Shown: positions 1 through 12,599, counted from the first letter of the stretch. The stretch: DNA of 64,000 nt from Ehretia macrophylla (GCA_037974665.1 CM075767.1:29227498-29291497), one strand, 5' to 3'. The notes: generated by a model not told the origin, from the sequence alone. Translations and numbers: made by a program.

Positions 1-1274
1 TAAGTGAATGTAGTGAAATCGGTTTCCTAATCCTGTAGCTCGTTTGCTCGTAATTGCCTTTGGAAGTTAGGGATTGAATAGTGATATTTGTCGTTTTCGT
101 GTTTGAACTGCTATTACGTGTTTAATTGATGTTCTTGTAGAAGTTAATGATAATCATGCTTGAAAAGTTAATTGATTGCTGTTATTGATTGTAAATGCTT
201 GATATCTCGTTTATCGCCGCTAATCTGCACTTTCATGCTATTGCTCATTTATTGCTTGTATCTCATATTGCATTGCATTGTGTCAAGCGCGTGAGTGATG
301 GGCCTCTCTAGGCAGTCTCGGGCTGCCAAGGTTAGTTTGCTCTAGCTCCGTGTCCTATTCCCATTTTCGCTAGGGGTGCCGCCCTGGGAGATTTGGGTCG
401 TAGATGTGTCGGGGTACTTCCGGAGTACACCCGGTGGAAGTTATAAGGTGGTTGCGCGCTTATTGTCATCGTTGTCAACATCAAGCTCGAGATTGATGTA
501 ATGGTTGTGGAATCGAATCGCATGGTACATTGCTCGTATGAGTGAACCATAGCCTTCAGAGTGTGGTATAGCTTTGAAAGGTTGTGTTAATGCTTTTATT
601 AATTGTTTATTGTATTGATTGTTTATATTGATTGCTTACATGTCAGTTATATTGCTTAACTGCCTTATTTGCATTGCACGACTTTCTTTCTCTCCACCTC
701 GATAACTGTCTCGCCCTCACTAAGTATACGTTTTGTGTATACTCACTCCTCACCACCATATTTCAAGAAATATCATGTTAGCTGGAAAGTTCGTGGATAT
801 GTGACAGATCGTGCTTGAAAAGTTGCCTTGCGTGCTATGTGGCTTGAGTTGTCAAAGATGCAAAGATGTATGTTTCATGTGTTGTTTGTATTTAATGTTA
901 AAAGGAATGTAATTTAAATTTAACTACGTAATTGAGGTAGAATGATAAGCTAGTTTATGTATCCAATTAGTATAGTTAACTTCAATGCATGATTGTATTG
1001 TCTAAAAGATAGAGTCAGAATAGTCTGGGTACTTGGAAATGTATGTATACTTGTTGTGTTTAATTGTTGAGAAACAAGGCTCGGATGGCCTTGAGGTGTT
1101 TGTATGGTTGGACACGGTGCTGGTCCACTTATATGCTATTGCAGGTTTTGCATTTTGCCTAGAAATAGGGGAGACTCCGTCCATCTTTCCCTAAAATTTT
1201 GCCCGTGTTTGGAATTAGGTTGCGATTAGATTGATTGATAGATCTCCCGGTCTCGAGAGGGATCGGAGTGTTAT
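1..1274 (+). mobile_element. Diverged fragment of a gypsy-type LTR, same family group as the solo LTR at 37388-39673
   Basis: No gene is seen here. Several stretches match the reverse complement of the solo LTR at 37388-39673: the region around 300-440 with GGGTCGTAG and the CTCCCTGGG-like block, and GAGACTCCGTCC at about 1168-1180. The two are well diverged, so this is an old piece. It starts before the window, so its full extent is unknown. The right edge near 1274 is where similarity to the 3.65-kb LTR family begins. Assignment to a family group is by resemblance to the other LTRs in this window, not by any coding part. Confidence 0.6.
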
Positions 1275-4200
1275 ATAACGGCTGTAATTAGGCTCTTTAG
1301 TTTGACCTAATTCTCTAAACGCCTCAAAATTTCCAATCTCAATTTCATTTCCAACTAAGATTACTATTTATCATCAATTGAATGCCTACTAGTTATCTCG
1401 AAGTCTCGTTTGATTAATATCCTAGCATGATACTATGTCTCGTTTGTTTATTAATCCTCATTACAAAGTACCTGTTGATCTTAGCTTATCAATGAGTACC
1501 TGCTTAAGATTGGATAGATTCATTTTACTTAATCCTTACCAGATACTTCATAATCCTATGATAGATACTAGCCAATAACGATAGCAAAAACGACCATAGT
1601 GGTGTCTATCTAGTTATGATCAGTACAAGCCAAAATTAAACCCCAAATTACAACGGGAGTCTTTTACATTACAATACAAGCATCATAAAAGAAATAGTCT
1701 TCAAACAACATATCGTTCACGAAATGGCCATAGTCAAGTAAGGCACGTAGGACAAGTAATCATTCCAAGGAATCATCATTAGGCACGTTGTCCTCGGGTA
1801 CCTGTTCCTGGTCTTCTTCACCTGAGATGATTAAAGAGGGTGAGTCCTTATGAACTCAGCGAGGAGGAACGAGAAATAAGTTTTGAAACTCATTTTCCGG
1901 TTCAACTTATGAAAACCCTTTTGCAAGCATGATATATATATCACAAGTAAGTACATAATGTAATGTAAAAGTAAAAGAACACAATTACCCGCCTTTCCTC
2001 CCCGAGGTCCTCTAGGAACCAAGCGAGAGTACTTATACACATAGTGAAAAGGATACGATGAGCTTTTGCTCTCAGTTCATTTCCAGTATTAGTTGTTGTG
2101 GCCGACTTCAAATCATCCCCTTATCATGCCAAATGGGTGTACTCCGGATGTACCTCGAAATCCTACGACCCAACTCTCTGAGGAAGTCTAACCCCCAAGC
2201 GAGAGAAGGAATTGGACAATGGTAGTCACGGTTGTACCGGCAAGCCCGATGCCGCCCGGTGCGCGTGGACGCTACCACGCCAGAATGAAAGGTTGCAACC
2301 TTGTATGCAATGCACATTTATGACATTTAATATATCACATTAGGAGGACAACAAAGTAGGCTGCCTCCGAACAGTCGTAAGATTGCACATTGACAAGTAA
2401 ACAAGCGAGGCACGATATGACATGCAATTTCACTTATAAAGCACATGGAGTTATATGAATATTAAACGGGCAGCCACGTAATGCATGTAAATCAAGTCAT
2501 ATAACTCATTTCGAAGTTCACGTAATCAAATAATAAGATTATCCAACATGCAACGACATCTACGTGGGACCGGGTGCAAGAAAGGCCTACTTGTCAACAT
2601 GTAATCATCGAAATCATGTTTAGGGCTATAAGGGCAACTACGAGCAGCCTACTAATTACATAATTAAACACGATATTCATAGGATCAACACTTAGCGAAT
2701 TTACCTAGTCACTAGGGTTTCAATTCGTGCTTACCCGTGCGATTAAGCCCCAAGTCATCTCGTAATTAAGCTCAAGCCATGCATCAATTAATTAAAGCAC
2801 CCTCAAGCATTCAAAACAGTCCACAAAACATCCAAATGCCACAATCCCAAGCATTTAATACAACAAGAGAAGCTACAATAATTTTTTAAGCATATCAATA
2901 GGTGAAACCCTCACTGCAATGGACATTTTTCTCACAATCATTGAGACAAGCAAATAATCTCCAATTCCAGTGATTAAGATGTCAAATTAAATCTTAAGGA
3001 GTGAACTAAATTCAGAAACAAACCTCGCATCATTTGGAGTTCGGGTTCAAGAGTTATAGCCAAAACCGAGAGACTACGCAAAACTGTTCAGATTTGCATA
3101 CATTTCAATACTTATCATTTTTTAGGGTCTTAGGGTCAGCTTTAGCCTTAGTCCATTTCTGACAAAAATGTCCAGAACTGAAAAATATAGTAGCACACCA
3201 AATTTCATGCATTTTTTATATCATTTACTAAGTCAAAACTGGTTCGTTCTACAAGAACAGTGAATCTGCCAAAACCTTCTTCATTTTCCCAGATTTTCCA
3301 GATTTAGACACATTTTGATATTTTTCCATTTTGAGGACCTTAGATTCAAAATTAGATTTGGCCTATTTCTGTAAAAAATGTTTAGAACGGGAAAAAATAG
3401 TTACCTACCAATTTTCACGCATTTTCAACCTCATTTACCTAGTAAAAATCACCCCGCACCAACAAGACAGAAGACTGTCCCATACGCGATTTTATCTAAC
3501 ATCACATTCTAGCCAAATATCTTGCCATGCATGTTTATAAAAATTCATGAACACACATATATCACAAGTACAGAAGAAGATAGACATTTAAAGGCATGCA
3601 TGTGGTTTTTAAAAGCTTTACAAAGAAGTTTTAGCCCTCACCTTAGCAAGACAACAAAGAAGATGCACAAACTCTTGAGGATGCACAAGATTGACTCTTT
3701 TCCTTGCTTAGCCGAGAGACAACTTGGGATTTCTCTAATTTCCTAGCTAAGTTACCATGTTCTTAGTAGGTGCATGTGGTTAGAACAAGAAGAAAAGAAA
3801 ACGAAATGGAAGCTAACAACTCACCTAAGCCGAAATGAAGGTTCAAAGAGCTTGCATGTGTGTCTTTTGCATTCTAGCTTGCTTAGTCGAGCTCCCTAGC
3901 TTCTTGCATGACTTGATGAACCATTGGATGAAGAACTTAAGCTATGGAGTCTATAGTTTCAGCTAAGGCCGAGAGAGAGAGGAGAAATGAGAGAGAGTGA
4001 GAGAAAATATGAGAAAAGATGAAAGAAAAATAAAAGCTTGATGGGTATTGATGCATATGTCGGCCTAGGGCTTGCAAATTCAGATTTTTGTGACTTCAAG
4101 GAGCATTTTTGAATTGTCTAGTATGGGCATGGAGTTTGTGTCGAGATGGTAGAGCTTTGGGGAGGGTTTTTGAGCCATTTTTTATTGCTTTGTGTTATAA

Positions 4201-4716
4201 TATATCATAGAATTGTCTAGGTTCAATTTGAATTATGCAAAGCATTGTAAAAGACCCCAAATGGTCGGCCAAGGCTTGTGCAAAGATCTGAATTTTTGTC
4301 ATCTTTTGAGTATTATTTAATTGTATGTTTGGGATATGCAAAGAATAAAGAGTAAAGAATAAAGAATATCTAGATTTTGGTGCAAATTCGTCTTCTAGTG
4401 AGTTGAATTAGCAATTTAATATTAGTTAGTGGGATTTGTAGGATTAATTATTGACCTAGTGCTTCGTGTAAGATGCTTTCTTGATTAGCTTGAGGGCACA
4501 CTTTCCTAGGTCTAGGGCACGCACTACGAGATAGGGCACGAACTACGAGACGAATGCACGTTTCTCAAGTAAATGCACGCAACCCTAAATGTATGCATGT
4601 AATTCAATGCAAGACACAAAAAACAAAACACAATTCTTAAACCTAGGTCAAGGCACGTAAATCTAGGTTAGGACACAAGAAACGAGGTATCGCACGTAAA
4701 TCGAGGTCGGGCCTCA
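1275..4716 (-). mobile_element. Truncated long LTR of a Ty3/gypsy element (about 3.4 of 3.65 kb)
   Basis: This stretch aligns along its length with the LTRs at 22234-25884 and 28792-32442 and, more closely by eye, with the LTR at 34806-40308. Shared landmarks are ATAACGGCTGTAATT near 1275, the block around 1800-2300, the GA-rich stretch near 3980-4010 and the GGGCCTCA end at 4709-4716. The end nearest 1275 lacks the terminal 150 bp or so. The other end is the natural LTR terminus. No internal region or partner LTR adjoins it, so it is a truncated solo or orphan LTR. Orientation is by analogy with the element whose primer site is visible at 28767. Confidence 0.8.
4490..4716 (-). repeat. Degenerate ~20-bp tandem motif at the outer edge of the gypsy LTR
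   Basis: Short variants of GGCACGTAAATCGAGGTA recur about every 18-25 bp. The same run is present in the other copies of this LTR at 25430-25884, 31985-32442 and 34806-35040. In element orientation it lies at the very start of the LTR, the U3 part where enhancers usually sit. Confidence 0.65.
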
Positions 4717-4934
4717 CAAAGTCAACTTCTAGGAAGTTTCCTTTGGTCAAATTGGCTAACTTTATCAATGCATCATCCCGACGTCATCTTAGGTAATTCC
4801 AAATTCCCAAACTTCTTTCTTGTAGCCATCGTGGTCTCTTTTGACCTCATCGACATGTTAGTCGGAATCATTAATTTATGCTACCACATAAATTAACGAT
4901 ACTTATTATAGGTGGGTATTGACATATACCAACA
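4717..4934 (-). repeat. Copia 3' LTR, truncated
   Basis: This matches 9448-9665 with about ten differences. It ends at the expected terminal CCAACA next to the purine tract. The part corresponding to 9067-9447 is absent and the sequence joins the gypsy LTR end at 4716. Confidence 0.85.
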
Positions 4935-4946
4935 CTCCCCCTCAAT
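4935..4946 (-). other. Copia polypurine tract
   Basis: On the minus strand this reads TTGAGGGGGAG directly before the 3' LTR, the usual place for plus-strand DNA priming. Confidence 0.7.
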
Positions 4947-4962
4947 GTTCACCTCATGTTGA

Positions 4963-7900
4963 CTAAGCTATTGGGCCAACACCCAATGTTTGAAGATGCT
5001 TGCTCAACTGGACGCTCCCTAACACTTTGGTGAAGATATCTGCACAATTATCTTCTGTAGGGCAGTACTCCATGTAGATTTCACCCTCCTCGATTAGTTC
5101 CTTCACATAGTGATACTGAATCTCTATGTGTTTTGTTCTAGCATGAAATACCGGATTCTTTGACATGGCTATACAACTCTGACTATCATAATTCAACATT
5201 GTTGCTTCCTTTATTGGAATGCCAATATCAGTCATGATGCGTCGTAGCCAAATAGCTTCACAGGATGCTACACAAGCAGCCTTGTATTCCACCTCCGTTG
5301 ATGAAAGTGCAACGGTGGGTTGCTTCTTACTAAACCATGAGATGATTCCACCACCGAATGTGAATACGTAACCTATAACAGATTTTCTTGAGTCAATATC
5401 ACCAGCCCAGTCTGAGTCACAATACCCAGATAAAGTATCTCTAGACTTGTATGATATCCCATACTCCAACGTGCCTTTGAGATATTTGAGGATTCGCATC
5501 CCTGCTTGCCAGTGACTTTGTCTCGGTTTATTAGAAAACCTACTAAGAACTCCCACAGCATAACTAATATCAGGTCTTGTGTTACAAAGGAAGATTAAAC
5601 TTCCCAACAACCTTCTGTAGAGCTTGTTATCAACTTGTTCTGAAGGATCGTCAATTGATAACTTTGTATTCATTTCTATCGGGGTGACAACTGGTTTGCA
5701 CTTGGACATACCAAATGCAGTTAGAAGCTCACGAACATATCGTTACTGCGAGATGAAGATAGTATGAGGTTTTTGCCATACCTCGATTCCCAAGCAATTA
5801 TGAAGAAGACCAAGATTTGTCATTTCAAATTCTTGGCTCAACCATTCTTGCGTCTTCCGAATATTATCTTCATGGTCACCAGTGATTACAAGATCATCCA
5901 CATATAGGACTACAATTACCTTCTTTCCTTCTTCACTTAGAACATACAAGTTGACCTCTGATTTGCTTCTACAGAAACCATGCTGCAAGAAAAGAGTCTA
6001 TACATTTGTACCAAGCTCGGGGTGCTTGCTTTAACCCATATAAGGCCTTTTTCAATTTGCAGACTTTTTCTTCTTCACCTGGTTTTTGGAAGCCAGGGGG
6101 TTGTGCAACGTAGACTTCTTCTTCAAGTTGCCTATTAAGAAAAGCTGACTTGACATCCATTTGATGTACAATCCATTCATAATGCGCGGCACTGCAACAA
6201 CTAGCCTAATTGTTGACATTTTTACTGTTGGAGCAAAGGTTTCATATACATCAAAACCTTCGACTTGTGAAAATCCTTGTGCTACAAGGCGTGCCTTGTA
6301 TTTTTCAAGACTTCCATCTGCCTTGTACTTCACTTTCCAGATCCATTTGGTGCTGATAATTTTTTTGTTCGGTGGCTTTTCAACGATCTTCCAAGTATCA
6401 TTTTTCATGATACTATCATACTCGGCTTGCATAGCTGCTCTCCAATTTGGATCTGACATGGCTTCCTCTACAGTTACTGGTTCTTTTACCATCTTGATGA
6501 TTTGAGTCATCAAAGCCATGTTTACTAACTGTTGTCCTGATCGATTTTGCTCATCTGTTCTCTTTGACCTTCTTAGCCCATCAGGACGTGGATTATCATC
6601 AGCAACTCCTAGATTTCTTTCGTCAAAGAGTTGTTGAAACCACTTCGGTTGTGGCTTCCATGTGGGTATAACAGGTTGGTCTTCAGTCTATTCATTATTA
6701 GATACTTCTTCATTGTTCAACGGTCGTTGTTCAGGCACTTGGTGGATTACTTCATCGGTTGATGACGAAATGGTAGGACTGCTATCCTCCATTGAGTGTG
6801 GTCGCTCATTAAACACCACATCTCGGCTTATGATCACCTTCTTGGCCTCTACATCATAGAGTCTGTATGCTTTAGACTCTTCACTATATCCCAAGAAAAT
6901 GCCCTTCTTGCTCTTGTCATCCAATTTCTTTCGATTTTCATTTGGAATGTGTACAAAACACTCACACCCAAATTTTCTTAAATGAGACACAGAAGGTTTT
7001 GTACCATAATAAGCCTCATTAGGAGTCTTATCGTTGAGTGCCCTGGTTGAGCACCGACTGAGGATGTATACCGCTGTGTTGACTGCTTCAACCCAAAATG
7101 TGTCAGGTAGGCTAGCACCTTTCAACATGCATCGAGCCATTTCTACAATTGTTCGATTTCTTCGTTCCACAACTCCATTTTGTTGTGGTGTGTATGGAGC
7201 AGTCAATTGGCGCTTAATCCCAAGCTTGTTGCAATAGTTGGTGAACTCTGTAGAACAGAATTCCCTCCCACGATCGGTACGAAGTTTCTTCAACTGAGTT
7301 GTGTTCTTATTTGTCATAAGTTTGTGCCACACTTTAAACTTTTCAAGAGCATCAGCCTTGTCCCAAAGGAAGTACACCCACATCTTCCTACTATAATCGT
7401 CGACTAATAACATAAAGTAGGAAGATCCTCCCAACGCCGTGGTAGTCATTTTTCCGCAGAGGTCAGCATGTACCAACTCTAGAGGAGCCTTTGATCGGTT
7501 ATGACTCTCTTTGGGAAATGACTATCTATGTTGCTTGCCCAACATACAAGCTTCACATGGTCCTTCAACTTCTTCAATTGAAGGCAAGTCGGCCACCATC
7601 TTCTTCTTTTGCATTTCCTTTAACACAGGATAGGAAATATGCCCGAACCTTTCATGCCAAAGTTGACTTGTTTTGGCATCCACGACGGCAGAAAGAGAGT
7701 TGATTTCGTAAAGGTTATTTTTGTGAATACCTTTACTTACGATATTTTGATCCTTGTCAAGAATCAAAGCTTCCGTCTTCTTGAACCGCACTTCTAGATC
7801 ATTATCTGTAATAGCAGCTATAGATAGAAAATTTCTGGTGATCTGGGGTACAAAGAGTACGTTGGACAGCTTCTTGCTTCCTCCATCTTTAGACACGAGC

Positions 7901-9007
7901 GAGATGGTTCCAATGCCCTCAACGGGACATCTAGCGTTATTCCCGACGACAACATTCATTTGTTCTTTAAAGGTTTTATGGAGTCATATAACTCCTTCTT
8001 GTTGGTCATGTGTCGGGAAGCTCCATTATCTAACACCCCTGCACTTGTTTGATGTACATGTGCGCTAGTACACGTTTCCTCCGATATATCTGTTACAGTA
8101 AACAGATGCACTTCTGTTTCAGCTGTATTGGCAGATTCTTTATTTCTCCAATTTGGCTTTAGAGTTCCGTTCTTCTCATCATGGATTCGTTTCCTGCAAT
8201 CTTTGACAACATGGCCTTTCTTATTGTAGTAGTAGCATGATCCAAAGAACGTCTTCTTCTTTCATTTCTTCTTTTCTTCTTGGCTAGTTCTTGCTTTGGC
8301 TACAAAGGCAGAGTCAAGTTGATTTTCTCTGTTTTTTAGCCTCATATCTTCCTCCATCAACATGGTAGTGAATTCTTCAAACGTCAAAGGAGGAATGCGA
8401 ACTTGTGTATTGTGTGATATGACAAGGCCGTCAAATTTTGGAGGTAACACTCTAATGCACCTTCGAGCTAGTTCCTCAGTTGATTTGGCAATACCAACTG
8501 CAGCCATTTGATCATGTAGGTTTTTCATCCTACTAATAAATGATTCAGTTGCTTCATCTTCACTTAATCTCTCAGCAGCTAACTGATTCTCCAAGTTTTG
8601 AATGCAAGTCTGATTCCTTGTTTCATACTGATTTCTCAGTATGTTCCAAGCTTCAGTTGCCTTGGTTGTGTGTTGAATTAGAGTAAGGACGGAATCTTGA
8701 ACACTTGTTACAATTGCACAAAGTGCTTTAGCATTTCGTCTCCTCCATTCTTGACAAGTTGAGGATCTGGAGGTGTGACCTTTTTTGTGTCATCTTCAGC
8801 ACGGACTGCAACTGGTTCTGCATCTGTACCTAACACTGTATCAAGGAGTTCGTAGGAGTCCAGAACTGTAGTGATTTTGAACTTCCACAAAAGATAGTTC
8901 GTGCCATCAAGCTTTCCTTCTGTGAAGGTAAGGGGACATATACGAATTGTCGGTACTAAACCGGAACTAGAACTGGTAGAAGAAGAACTAGCACCTTGAG
9001 TAGTCAT
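4963..9007 (-). pseudogene. Remains of copia gag-pol polyprotein
   Basis: Parts in order on the minus strand: gag near 8260-9007, with a serine-rich start, then LDGTNYLLWK and a UBN2-type gag domain; a knuckle-like CYYYNKKGHVVKDC near 8190-8250; an aspartic protease around 7970-8040 with DNGASRHMT; a GAG-pre-integrase domain near 7520-7660 (LWHERFGH); the integrase core near 6690-7480, with acidic residues in HADLCG, RTDRG and NGVVERRNR; reverse transcriptase near 5740-6520, including YVDD in VVLYVDDLVITG; and RNase H near 4960-5700 (YCDSDWAGD, ALSSTEVEY, KHIEI). The polyprotein is a fossil with roughly five interruptions. I do not assign a copia lineage. Confidence 0.9.
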
Positions 9008-9053
9008 AGTTGTTGAGCTTTACTAGACAAGATTGTTGTTAAGAGCCCCTAAA

Positions 9054-9066
9054 GCTCTTGATACCA
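9054..9066 (-). other. Copia primer binding site (initiator Met tRNA type)
   Basis: On the minus strand this reads TGGTATCAAGAGC, immediately after the 5' LTR. It resembles the common plant TGGTATCAGAGC site with one extra A. Confidence 0.85.
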
Positions 9067-9665
9067 TGTAAGAATATAACCAATTTCCCAGAAACGTCTT
9101 AACAACAATCAAGTAGAAAGACAACACTACTCTTTATAACAATTCAATATAACACTCACAAGATAATTGTCCAACCGTGCGCTCTCAAGCTTAGAACTTC
9201 AATGGCTTCTAGACTTACAAGAAGAATACAAGAAAGAAAGACTAACTTAGGATTGTGTTTGGAGTTGTGTTGTGGATGAATATGATGAACTAATACATGC
9301 CTATTTATAGAATTCAGCTAGCCCGCCATAGGAAACTTCCTATCAAACATTTTCCATCTTGGTTGGCTTTACCAACCATGTTCAAAGTATTGACCACCCA
9401 TATTTATAACATGGGTGGCTACAATTGACCACATGGGTGGCTAGCATCCAAGTCAACTTCTAAGAAGTTTCCTTTGGTCAAATTGGCTAACTTTAGCAAT
9501 GCATCATCCCGACGTCATCTTAGGTAATTCTAAATTCCCGAACTTCTTTCTTGTAGCCATCGCGGTCTCTTTTGACATCATCGACATATTAGTCGGAATC
9601 AATAATTTATGCTACCACATAAATTAACGATACTTATTATAGGTGGGCATTGACATATACCAATA
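9067..9665 (-). repeat. Copia 5' LTR, 599 bp
   Basis: In element orientation it ends TTCTTACA next to the primer site. Its outer end is TATTGGTATATG, against TGTTGG in the other copy. The adjoining base, 9666, lies within a 5S gene. Confidence 0.85.
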
Positions 9666-9769
9666 GACTTCCCAGGGGGTCACCCATCCTAGTACTACTC
9701 TCGCCCAAGCACGCTTAACTTCGGAGTTCTTATGGGATCCGGTGCATTAATGCTTGTATGATCGCACCC
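9666..9769 (-). rRNA. 5S: 5S rRNA gene, partial (3' end lost to copia)
   Basis: 104 of about 119 nt remain. The last 15 nt of the gene are replaced by the copia LTR. About three other differences from consensus; the A and C boxes are present. Confidence 0.9.
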
Positions 9770-10330
9770 GTCATGTTGAGGGCACAAATCCTTTATGTGT
9801 TGACGGTTCACAGTCCCAACCCAGAGAAATGGCCTATTCAAAAGGCCCAATAGGCTTAACGACAACCCATCTACTTCAACAACGCAGCATCCTCGTAAGA
9901 CGTGATATCGACACATTGTAGGGCTCTGTAATATCCCACAAGTTAGGTTGTCATCCTTTTAACAGCTCACAACGTACGATCCGGGATGGAAAAACAGAGC
10001 AAAAGAAGAAAAGTGGCCCGAAACTGATTAAAACGTTCAATTTTGGGCTCCGAAAATAGGTGTAGCTTAGCAAGCTTGCTGCCCCCGTCGTAGAGCTATC
10101 GGAGAGATTTCCAACGGTATGCTGTGCACCATGTAAGTCCTTACGAATTAAAAGTTATGGGTACCGGAGCGACGGAGACCTAGTCACAAGCCCCACGCCC
10201 TCAGTTTGTGAGCCCCGCCTCTACGTGAAGCGAAGTTGTCTTGCCCAAGGTGCCGTGGGATTCAGTAATAGAAATGTGGTGGATAAAGTATCTTGGCAAC
10301 CCTAACCGGGGCAAAAAAAATTGAAAAGGG

Positions 10331-10449
10331 GGGGTGCAACACGAGGACTTCTCAGGGGGTCACCCATCCTAGTACTACTTTCGCCCAAGTACGCTTAACT
10401 TCGGAGTTCTGATGGGATCCGGAGCATTAGTACTGGTATGATCGCACCC
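10331..10449 (-). rRNA. 5S: 5S rRNA gene
   Basis: 119 nt, about five differences from the local consensus, one each in the A box and IE regions. Confidence 0.92.
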
Positions 10450-11008
10450 GTCATGTTGAGGGCACAATTCCTTTATGTGTTGACAGTTCACAGTCCCAGC
10501 CTAGAGAGATGGCCTATTCAAAAGGCCCAATGGGCTTAACGACAACCCATCCGCTTCAACAACGCAGCATCTTCCCAAGACGTGATATCGAAGCAATGTA
10601 AGGCCCTCTAATGTCCTGCGAGTTAGGTTGTTGTCCTTTTAACAGCTCACGACGTACGATTCAGGATGGAAAAACAGAGAAAAAGAAGAAAAGTGGCCCA
10701 AAACTGATAAAAATGATCAATATTGGGCTCCAAAAAGGCCACAGCCGAGCAGGCTTGCTACCCCCATCATAGAGCTCTCGGAGAGATTTCCAACAGTATG
10801 TTGTGCGCCCCGTAACGCCTTACAGATCAAAAGTTATGGGCACCGAAGCGACGGAGACCTGGTTACAAGCCTTACGTCCTCGGTTTACGGGCCCAGCCTC
10901 TACGTGAAGCGAAGTTGTCTTGCCCAAGGTGCCTTGGGATTTGGTAATAGAAATGTGGTGGATAAAGAGTCTTGGAAACCCTAACCGGGGTAAAAAAAAT
11001 TGAAAAGG

Positions 11009-11127
11009 GGGGTGCAACACGAGGACTTCCCAGGGGGTTACCCATCCAAGTACTACTCTCGCCCAAGCACGCTTAACTTTGGAGTTCTGATAGGATCTGG
11101 TGCATTAGTGCTAGTAAGATTGCACCT
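11009..11127 (-). rRNA. 5S: 5S rRNA gene, diverged
   Basis: 119 nt with about nine differences, including the first base and one within the C box. Possibly a pseudogene. Confidence 0.88.
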
Positions 11128-11686
11128 GTCACGTTGAGGGCACAATTCCTTTATGTGTTGATGATTCACAATCCCAGCCTAGAGAGATGGCCCATTCAAA
11201 AGGCCCAATGGGCATAACGACAACCCATCCGCTTCGAGAACGCAGCATCCTCGCAAGACGTGATATCGACGCATTGTAAGGCCCCCTAATATCCCACGAG
11301 TTAGGTTGTCGTTCTTATAACAGCTCACGACGTACGATCCGAGACGGAAAAATAGAGCAAAATGAGAAAAGTATCCCGAAATTGATGAAAACGATCGATT
11401 TTGGGCTCCAATAAAGGACATAGCCTAACAAGATTGCTGCCCCCATCGTAGAGCTCTCGGATAGCTTTCCAATGGTATGCCGTGCGCTGCGTAACTCCTT
11501 ACGGATCAAAAGTTATGGGCACCGGAGCGACGGAGACCTGGTCACAAGACCTACGCCCTCGGTTTGCGAGCCCAACCTCTACATGAAGCGAAGTTGTCTT
11601 GCCCAAGGTGCCGTGGGATTCAATAATAGAATGTGGTGGATAAAGTATCTTGGCAACCCTAACTGGGGCAAAAAAATTTGAAAATG

Positions 11687-11805
11687 GGGGTGCAACACAA
11701 GGACTTCCCAGGGGGTCTCCCATCCTAGTACTACTCTCGCCCAAGCACGCTTAACTTCGGAGTTCTGATGGGATCCGGTGCATTTGTGCTGGTATGATCG
11801 CACTC
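11687..11805 (-). rRNA. 5S: 5S rRNA gene
   Basis: 119 nt with about four differences, one in the C box; the A box is intact. Confidence 0.92.
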
Positions 11806-12366
11806 GTCATGTTGAGGGCACAAATCCTTTATGTGTTGACGGTTCACAGTCCCAGCCCAGATAGATGGCCCATTCAAAAGGCCCAATGGGCTTAATGACA
11901 ACCTATCCACTTAGACAACACAGCATCATCGTAAGACGTGATATTGACGCGTTGTAGGGCCCTGTAATATCCAGCGAGTTAGGTTGTCATCTTTTTAACA
12001 GCTCACAATGTACGATTCGGGATGGAAAAATAGAGCAAAAGAAGAAAAGTGGCCCGAAACTGATGAAAACATTCATTTTTGGGCTCTAGAAATGGGAGCA
12101 GCCGAGAAGGCTTGGTGCCCCCGTCGTAGAGCTCTCGGAGAGCTTTCCAACGGTATATTGTGTGCCACGTAACTCCTTACGGATCAAAAGTTATGGTCAT
12201 CGGAGCGACGGATACCTGGTCACAAGCCCTACGCCCTCGGTTTGCGGGCCCAGCCTCTACGTGAAGCGAAGTTGTCTTGCCCAATGTGCTGTGGAATTCG
12301 GTAATAGAAATGTGGTGGATAAAGTATCTTGGCAACCATAACCGGGGCAAAAAAAATTGAAAAGGG

Positions 12367-12485
12367 GGGGTGCAACACGAGGATTTCCCAGGGGGTCACC
12401 CATCCTAGTACTACTCTCGCCTAAGCACGTTTAACGTCGGAGTTCTGATGGGATCCGATGCATTAGTGCTGGTATGATCACACCC
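12367..12485 (-). rRNA. 5S: 5S rRNA gene next to the orientation flip
   Basis: 119 nt with about six differences, three in or near the A box and IE. Its 5' end faces the plus-strand gene at 12600. Confidence 0.9.
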
Positions 12486-12599
12486 GTCATGTTGTAGGCA
12501 CAAATGTCGTTAAGCCCATTGGGCCTTTTGAATGGGTCATCTCTCTGGGCTGGGACTGTGAACAGTCAACACATAAAGGATTAGTGCTCACAACATGAC
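12486..12599. promoter_or_regulatory. 114-bp head-to-head intergenic region between divergent 5S genes
   Basis: The left 24 bp belong to the minus-strand unit (GTCATGTTG then GGCACAAAT). From about 12510 the sequence is the plus-strand upstream region, with GTTAAGCCCATTGGGCC and ACATAAAGG. The minus-strand gene at 12367 therefore keeps only about 24 bp of its own upstream sequence and has lost its TATA-like box. The plus-strand gene keeps a normal upstream region. Confidence 0.85.

Larger units (their letters stand above)
4717..9665 (-). mobile_element. Ty1/copia LTR retrotransposon, degraded, one LTR truncated
   Basis: The element reads on the minus strand. Its 5' LTR is 9067-9665, the primer site is 9054-9066, the gag and pol remains lie between, a purine tract is at 4935-4946, and a partial 3' LTR is at 4717-4934. 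The order of parts (gag, protease, integrase, reverse transcriptase, RNase H) is that of copia. It looks broken, with roughly five or so interruptions plus loss of about 380 bp of the 3' LTR. The shared 218 bp of the two LTRs differ at about 5% of sites by eye, which suggests an age near two million years if a plant rate of 1.3e-8 per site per year applies. The right end lies inside a 5S gene; the left end meets a gypsy LTR. Confidence 0.9.
9666..12509 (-). repeat. 5S rDNA array A, minus strand, five genes
   Basis: Tandem units of about 679 bp, each a 5S gene followed by a spacer of about 560 bp. The spacers (9770-10330, 10450-11008, 11128-11686, 11806-12366) hold no recognised gene. They carry the upstream TGGGCY cluster, the T-run and the telo-box motif, and match array B spacers better than array C (GTTGACGG rather than GTTAACGG upstream; CCGGGGC downstream). 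The array is cut on the left by the copia element and on the right by the orientation flip. Confidence 0.95.

Noticed and set aside
4490-4716. Possible CRISPR-like array of regularly spaced short motifs
   Set aside because: Motifs are degenerate and irregularly spaced with no unique spacers, and the run is part of a plant LTR.
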